64,000 bases of DNA from NCBI RefSeq assembly GCF_037078405.1, contig NZ_JAYMGZ010000003.1, positions 434,001-498,000 on the forward strand, given 5' to 3'. The translations under genes and the position numbers were made by a program. The DNA comes from Haloarcula sp. DT43. Its GTDB lineage: Archaea; Halobacteriota; Halobacteria; Halobacteriales; Haloarculaceae. Positions 59,951 through 64,000 of this stretch are shown here, in pieces (positions within the stretch are counted from its first letter, which is position 1; every line of letters begins with the position of its first letter). The notes below the pieces were generated by a model that saw only the letters and a list, made by a program, of their open reading frames with translations, had not been told where the DNA came from and ran no database searches.

Positions 59951-60829
59951 CTACTCCTGGCCGCCCTTCTGGACGTCGGCCTCGGCGTAGCTGACGTCCC
60001 GTTCGGTGACGTCGACGGTCATCTCGCCGACGGACTCGATTTCGGCGTCGATGGTGTCGCCGTCGGAGAGTTCGCTGACGCCTTCCGGCGTCCCGGTGGT
60101 GATGACGTCGCCGGTTTCCAGAGTCGCCCCGAGCGAGGCGTACTGGACGACGTCGGCGCAGGTGTACACCATGTCCCCGGTGTTCTCGTACTGGCGGCGC
60201 TCGCCGTTGAGCTGCAGTTCCATCTGGAGGTCCTGGGGGTCGTCGATGTCGTCGGCCGTCGTCACGCACGGGCCGATGACGGTGAACGTGTCGTAGGACT
60301 TCCGGTTCGAGCGGTCCTGGTCGCCCCGCAGCGAGATGTCGAGCAGAATCGTGTAGCCGAAGATGTGGTCCCAGGCGTCCTCAGCGGGCACGTCCTTCAC
60401 GTCGCCCTCCATGACGAACGCGAGCTCGATTTCGTGGTCGGTGCGGCGGTCCGTGAACGGCAGTTCGATGCCGTGGTCCGGGCCGACGACGCTGGAGGGG
60501 GCTTTCAGGAAGTAGCCCTTGTCCTTGATGGAGAACCACTCGTCGGTCGTGATGTCGCGGTCCGACAGCGCCTCCTCGATGTGGTTCTCGTAGTTCAGCG
60601 GCGCGGCGATGACCTTGCCGGGCCGACCGACGGGCGAGCCGATTTCCACGTCCTCGACCGCGTGGTCAGGCTCGGCGTCGGCGTACTCGCTTGCGTCGTA
60701 GTCGCCGTCGATGTACTCGACGAGGGGGTCCTCGGCGTCGATTCCGAGGCGGTCGTTCAGGGCGACGATGCCGTCGCCGTCGTCTGTGAGCAACCCGAGC
60801 TGGTCGGCGTCGTAGCGGACGAATCGCAT
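59951..60829 (-). CDS. Fumarylacetoacetate hydrolase-family protein (candidate fumarylpyruvate/maleylpyruvate hydrolase)
   Basis: 292-residue FAH-fold hydrolase. Acidic metal ligands appear in EIELAFVMEGD (Glu133, Glu135) and LLDISLRGDQDR (Asp164), with GPDHGIELPF and ITTGTPEGV as family signatures. In the gentisate pathway such enzymes cleave fumarylpyruvate (or maleylpyruvate) to fumarate (or maleate) plus pyruvate, the step after the dioxygenase at 54705. A minus-strand TATA-like GATAAAAG at 60854-60861 supports the start at 60829. No maleylpyruvate isomerase is visible in the window. Confidence 0.9.
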   Translation of the reverse strand: MRFVRYDADQLGLLTDDGDGIVALNDRLGIDAEDPLVEYIDGDYDASEYADAEPDHAVEDVEIGSPVGRPGKVIAAPLNYENHIEEALSDRDITTDEWFSIKDKGYFLKAPSSVVGPDHGIELPFTDRRTDHEIELAFVMEGDVKDVPAEDAWDHIFGYTILLDISLRGDQDRSNRKSYDTFTVIGPCVTTADDIDDPQDLQMELQLNGERRQYENTGDMVYTCADVVQYASLGATLETGDVITTGTPEGVSELSDGDTIDAEIESVGEMTVDVTERDVSYAEADVQKGGQE

Positions 60830-60892
60830 AGCGGTACCATCGTCGGATAGCATGATAAAAGATGCCTTTCTGTGTGGCCCGACGCGGCGGAC

Positions 60893-61798
60893 TCAGAAGT
60901 GCGCGTCCGTCCGCGTCAGTTCCGCGTCCGCGGCCACGTCCGCCCGGAAGTGCTCGGCCAGCGAGTCCAGCGTCCAGCCGTCCGGTTCGACGCCGACGGC
61001 GTCCATCGCCGGGTCCGAGAGCACGCCCACGCGGTCGCCGCCCGCGTAGAGCGTACAGCCGGTTACGTCCTCGGCCGCCTCGCTGGCGAGATACGCGACC
61101 ATCGGTGTGACCTTCTCCGGCGGCATCTCCTCGCGCGTGTACGGGCGGTGCTCTTCGGGCACCGTCTCGGTCATCCGGGTGTAGCCGTTCGGGACGAGCG
61201 CGTTGACGCGCACGTCCGAGCGGTGCAGTTCCGTCGACACCGAGCGGACCATCCCGAGAACGCCGGCTTTCGCCGCCGCGTAGTTCGCCTGCCCGAGGTT
61301 CCCACGGGCCGCCCCGGCGCTGACCGCGAGATAGGAGCGCTGGCGGTCGAAGCCGCCCTCGCCCGCTTCGCGCCAGTGTGCACAGGCCGCACGGAGCGGG
61401 GCGAACTGCCCGGTGAGATTGTTCTCGATGACCGCGGTCCAGTCCTCGGGGTCGAGCTTGTGGCTCATCCCGTCCCGGAGGATGCCGGCGAAGTTGGCGA
61501 CGAAGTCCAGGCGGCCCTGGGCCGCGACGACATCTTCGACGAGCCGCTGTGCGTAGTCGAAGTCGCTCACGTCGCCGTGGTGTGCCGTCGCCGCTCCGCC
61601 GGCGTCCCGGATGTCGGCGGCGACCTGCTCGGGGACGGCTGGGTCGCTGCCGTCGCCGGAGACGGACGTGCCCAGGTCGGTCACTACGACGGTCGCGCCG
61701 TGGGCCGCGAGTTCGTGGGCCGCCGCTTCGCCGAGGCCGTTGCCGCCGCCCGCGACGAGACAGACGGTTCCCGCCAGTCGCTCAGAACGGGAACTCAC
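60893..61798 (-). CDS. Short-chain dehydrogenase/reductase
   Basis: SDR of 301 residues: cofactor loop AGGGNGLGEA (about 15-24), a VTDLG segment placing an Asp after strand 2 (NAD+ preference), NFAGILRD, catalytic Ser (AVSAGAARG) and YxxxK as NYAAAKAG. It is longer than the usual 250 through a C-terminal extension. The family resembles the dehydrogenase part of peroxisomal-type multifunctional enzymes, suggesting a 3-hydroxyacyl-CoA or aryl-alcohol substrate. Its start overlaps the aldehyde dehydrogenase stop by 17 nt. Confidence 0.9.
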   Translation of the reverse strand: MSSRSERLAGTVCLVAGGGNGLGEAAAHELAAHGATVVVTDLGTSVSGDGSDPAVPEQVAADIRDAGGAATAHHGDVSDFDYAQRLVEDVVAAQGRLDFVANFAGILRDGMSHKLDPEDWTAVIENNLTGQFAPLRAACAHWREAGEGGFDRQRSYLAVSAGAARGNLGQANYAAAKAGVLGMVRSVSTELHRSDVRVNALVPNGYTRMTETVPEEHRPYTREEMPPEKVTPMVAYLASEAAEDVTGCTLYAGGDRVGVLSDPAMDAVGVEPDGWTLDSLAEHFRADVAADAELTRTDAHF

Positions 61799-63281
61799 GG
61801 GCCTCGTGCTGGAGGGATATCCACTTCTTCTCGGTCACCTCGTCGAGGAAGTCGTCGGTGTTGTAGCCGCCGACGCCGGAGGCGGCGGTTCCGCTGAAGG
61901 GCACGTGGGCCTCGTCGTTGATGGGCTGGTCGTTGACGTGGACCATCCCGGTCTCCATCCGCTGGGCGATGCGCTTGCCCGCGCCCACGTCACCCGCATG
62001 GACGGAGCCCGAGAGGCCGTACTCGGTGTCGTTAGCGAGTTCGACGGCCTCGTCGACGTCCGAGAACGGGATGACCGGCGCGATGGGGCCGAAGTGCTCG
62101 TTGCAGGCCGCCGCCATGTCGTTAGTCACGTCCGAGAGGACCGTCGGCTCCACCACGAGCGAGTCCTCGACGCCGTCTAGCTCGACCGTGCCGCCGCCGG
62201 TCTCCAGGGTCGCGCCGTCCGCGACGGTCGCCTCGACGTAGTCGAGCATCTCGTCGCGCTGGGTTTCGTCGATGATGGGACCGAGAACGACGTGCTCGTG
62301 GGCGCTGCCGGCTGGCAGGTTCCCGGCGCGCTCGGCCAACCGCTCGACGTACTCGTCGTAGACGTCCTCGTGGACGAGGTGGCGGTTGATAGAGATACAG
62401 ACCTGTCCCTGGTGGGCGAACGAGCCGAAGACGCCGGCGTCGACCGCCTGTTCGAGGTCCGCGTCGGCGGTGACGACGTGGGCGTTGTTCCCGCCGAGTT
62501 CCATCGCGGCCTCCGCGAGGTTCTCGCCGGCCGTGGCGGCGACGCGCCGGCCCACGTCGGTCGAGCCGGTGAAGGCGACCACGTCGCTCTCGGGATGGCC
62601 GGCGACGCGGTCGCCGATGTCCGAGCCGCGCCCGGTCACGACGTTCAGGACGCCCTCGGGGAACCCGACCTCCTCGAACAGGCGGGCGAACAGGAGCCCG
62701 CCCACGATGGGCGTGTTCGTCGCCGGCTTCAGGACGACCGTGTTGCCGGCGGCGACGGCCGGGACGACGGCCCGCGCCGAGAGGTTCAGCGGGAAGTTCC
62801 ACGGGGAGATGACCGTCACCACACCCTGTGGCTCGCGCTGGACGACGTTCTCCTTGCCGGGGATGTTCGAGGCGGCGTGTTCACCCTTCATCCGCCGGGG
62901 GAGCGTCGCCGCCTCCGCTATCTGGTCTTCCGCGAGGTGGACCGACGTCTCCCCTATCCCCGCGGCCTGTCCCGCCTCTGCCGCCAGAAGCTCGACTATC
63001 TCCTCACTGTGTTCGTCCACCGTTTGCAGGAGGGTCTGGACGAGTTCCTCGCGCCGGGCGGGCGGGGTCTGTGCCCACGTCTCCTGTGCCTCGGCGGCCG
63101 CTTCGTACGCGGCGTCGACGTCCGCCTCGGTGCCTCGTGGCACCTCTGTCACCGTCTCGCGCGTCGAGGGGTCTTCGACGGCGATGGTGTCTCCGCTCGC
63201 GCTCTCGGTCCACTCGCCGCCGATGTAGAGCTGGTTCCAGTCGGACTCGATACTGTATCGTGATACGCCTTCCTGTGCCAT
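61782..63281 (-). CDS. Aldehyde dehydrogenase family protein
   Basis: NAD(P)+-dependent aldehyde oxidoreductase of 499 residues. The catalytic Cys is in QGQVCISINR, the general-base Glu in MELGGNNAHVV, cofactor GSTDVG and the ISPWNFPL helix are present. The best relatives by eye are benzaldehyde/vanillin dehydrogenases that oxidise aromatic aldehydes to acids, which suits the region (inference). A minus-strand TATA-like element at 63301-63310 sits about 20-29 nt upstream. First gene of the ALDH-SDR pair. Confidence 0.93.
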   Translation of the reverse strand: MAQEGVSRYSIESDWNQLYIGGEWTESASGDTIAVEDPSTRETVTEVPRGTEADVDAAYEAAAEAQETWAQTPPARREELVQTLLQTVDEHSEEIVELLAAEAGQAAGIGETSVHLAEDQIAEAATLPRRMKGEHAASNIPGKENVVQREPQGVVTVISPWNFPLNLSARAVVPAVAAGNTVVLKPATNTPIVGGLLFARLFEEVGFPEGVLNVVTGRGSDIGDRVAGHPESDVVAFTGSTDVGRRVAATAGENLAEAAMELGGNNAHVVTADADLEQAVDAGVFGSFAHQGQVCISINRHLVHEDVYDEYVERLAERAGNLPAGSAHEHVVLGPIIDETQRDEMLDYVEATVADGATLETGGGTVELDGVEDSLVVEPTVLSDVTNDMAAACNEHFGPIAPVIPFSDVDEAVELANDTEYGLSGSVHAGDVGAGKRIAQRMETGMVHVNDQPINDEAHVPFSGTAASGVGGYNTDDFLDEVTEKKWISLQHEAREFPF

Positions 63282-63347
63282 ACCCCTACATATGGCGAAA
63301 CAATTATGAAGGTTTTGTCACGCGCCGCGGGCCGGTCCCGACGGGCG

Positions 63348-64000
63348 TCAGCCCGAGTCCGGGAGCGCCGCGTCGAGCGCCTCCACGGGGGTCGGCGGCT
63401 CCTCGCTACAGCCCGCGAACGCGCCGTCGACCGCCACGTCGAGGTCGCTCAACTGCGTCCGGCAGGACGCGCCGGGCGCGACGACGCTGTCGGCGTCGCT
63501 GCCGGACACCTGTCCCGCGAGTTCGTCGCCGATAGCCATGCTCATCGCGTGGTGTTCGGCCTCGTAGCCGAAGGAGCCGGCCATGCCACAACAGCCCGAG
63601 TCGAGTGGGTCGACGTCGTAGCCGGCCCGCCGGAGGACGCCGACGGCGTGGTGGTCCTTCTTCGTCGCCTTCTGGTGGCAGTGGCCGTGGTACGCCAGCG
63701 AGCGGTCGGCGCTGTCGAACGCTGCGCCGTCGTCGAGCCGGAAGGTGTCGAGGTACTCACAGACGCCGTAGCTGTTGGCCGCCAGCCGTTCGACTTCCGC
63801 TCCGGAGAGCAGGTCCAAGTAGTCCGACTGGAGCATCACCGCGTCGCTGGGCTCGACGACGACCACGTCCCAGCCATCGGCGACGCGGGGCGCGAGCGCG
63901 TCGACGTTGGTTCGTGCCGTCTCGCGGGTGGCGTCGACGAACCCCTTCGAGTAGGCCGGGCGGCCGCTGTCTGTCACAGCCGCCACGTCGACGTGGACGC
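63348..64000 (-). CDS. FAD/Fe-S oxidoreductase, C-terminal part (CCG domain), cut by window edge
   Basis: The C-terminal 217 residues of a GlpC/GlcD-GlcF-like fused oxidoreductase. Two cysteine-rich CCG motifs are seen: GHCHQKATKKDH and DSGCCGMAGSFGYE, which bind the active-site [4Fe-4S] cluster of heterodisulfide-reductase-type and lactate/glycolate/glycerol-phosphate dehydrogenase subunits. The frame continues beyond 64000, so the FAD domain and N-terminus are missing. The apparent GTG start at 63986 is internal. Substrate cannot be judged from this half. Confidence 0.85.
   Translation of the reverse strand, partial: VHVDVAAVTDSGRPAYSKGFVDATRETARTNVDALAPRVADGWDVVVVEPSDAVMLQSDYLDLLSGAEVERLAANSYGVCEYLDTFRLDDGAAFDSADRSLAYHGHCHQKATKKDHHAVGVLRRAGYDVDPLDSGCCGMAGSFGYEAEHHAMSMAIGDELAGQVSGSDADSVVAPGASCRTQLSDLDVAVDGAFAGCSEEPPTPVEALDAALPDSG

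Noticed and set aside
1-64000. tRNA, rRNA, CRISPR arrays or an intact insertion sequence
   Set aside because: None could be recognised by eye: no cloverleaf pattern, no regular spaced repeats and no transposase motifs.

Overview
The window is chromosome-like DNA from a haloarchaeon (class Halobacteria). GC content is high and the predicted proteins are strongly acidic. Solute-binding proteins carry twin-arginine signals followed by a lipobox, regulators are of the IclR and small winged-helix types, and many genes have a TATA-like box 24-34 nt before the start codon, as expected for leaderless archaeal transcripts. The urease gene order ureB-C-A-G-D-E-F and the style of the accessory genes fit Haloarcula-like organisms, but genus cannot be fixed from the sequence. 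I see no rRNA, tRNA, CRISPR array or intact insertion sequence.

Layout. 0-7 kb: the end of a TRAP transporter (dctQ partial, dctM), an AEC-family permease, a universal stress protein, an MBL-fold protein, 3-dehydroquinate dehydratase (aroD) and an ACT-domain protein/homoserine dehydrogenase pair. 7.1-7.9 kb: a gap with no gene I can support. 7.9-15.3 kb: a compact thiol/sulfane-sulfur island with two thioredoxins, thioredoxin reductase, a Cys-containing winged-helix regulator, a split YeeE/YedE sulfur transporter, a rhodanese-MBL (persulfide dioxygenase-like) fusion, TusA, a DsrE-like protein, DUF302 and a methyltransferase. Five promoter regions here share the octamer CACAATAC.

15.6-36.8 kb: a nitrogen-scavenging superlocus. 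It has a hydantoinase/carbamoylase pair with a DUF3830 protein, a Dpp/Opp-type ABC importer (five genes), a divergent IclR regulator, the complete urease operon (ureBCAGDEF) and a divergent urea ABC importer (urtABCDE) preceded by a possible 52-aa overlapping ORF. Imported cyclic ureides or N-carbamoyl compounds and urea would all end as ammonia.

36.9-64 kb: an NSS sodium symporter, then an aromatic/CoA-thioester region. It contains an MhpA-like flavin monooxygenase, two NDP-forming acyl-CoA ligase systems, MaoC, an AMP-forming CoA ligase lacking its A10 lysine, a 4-hydroxybenzoyl-CoA-type thioesterase, gentisate 1,2-dioxygenase, a Liv-type ABC importer, a fumarylacetoacetase-family hydrolase, an SDR and an aldehyde dehydrogenase. 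Interspersed are a soluble PAS chemotransducer, a second universal stress protein, a GNAT with a Cys-rich N-terminus, a gamma-carbonic-anhydrase fold protein, a second IclR, a UbiA prenyltransferase and an SLC13-like permease. The gene set suggests import of a hydroxylated aromatic acid, activation to a CoA thioester, hydroxylation, release as gentisate and ring cleavage. The right edge cuts an Fe-S/FAD oxidoreductase.
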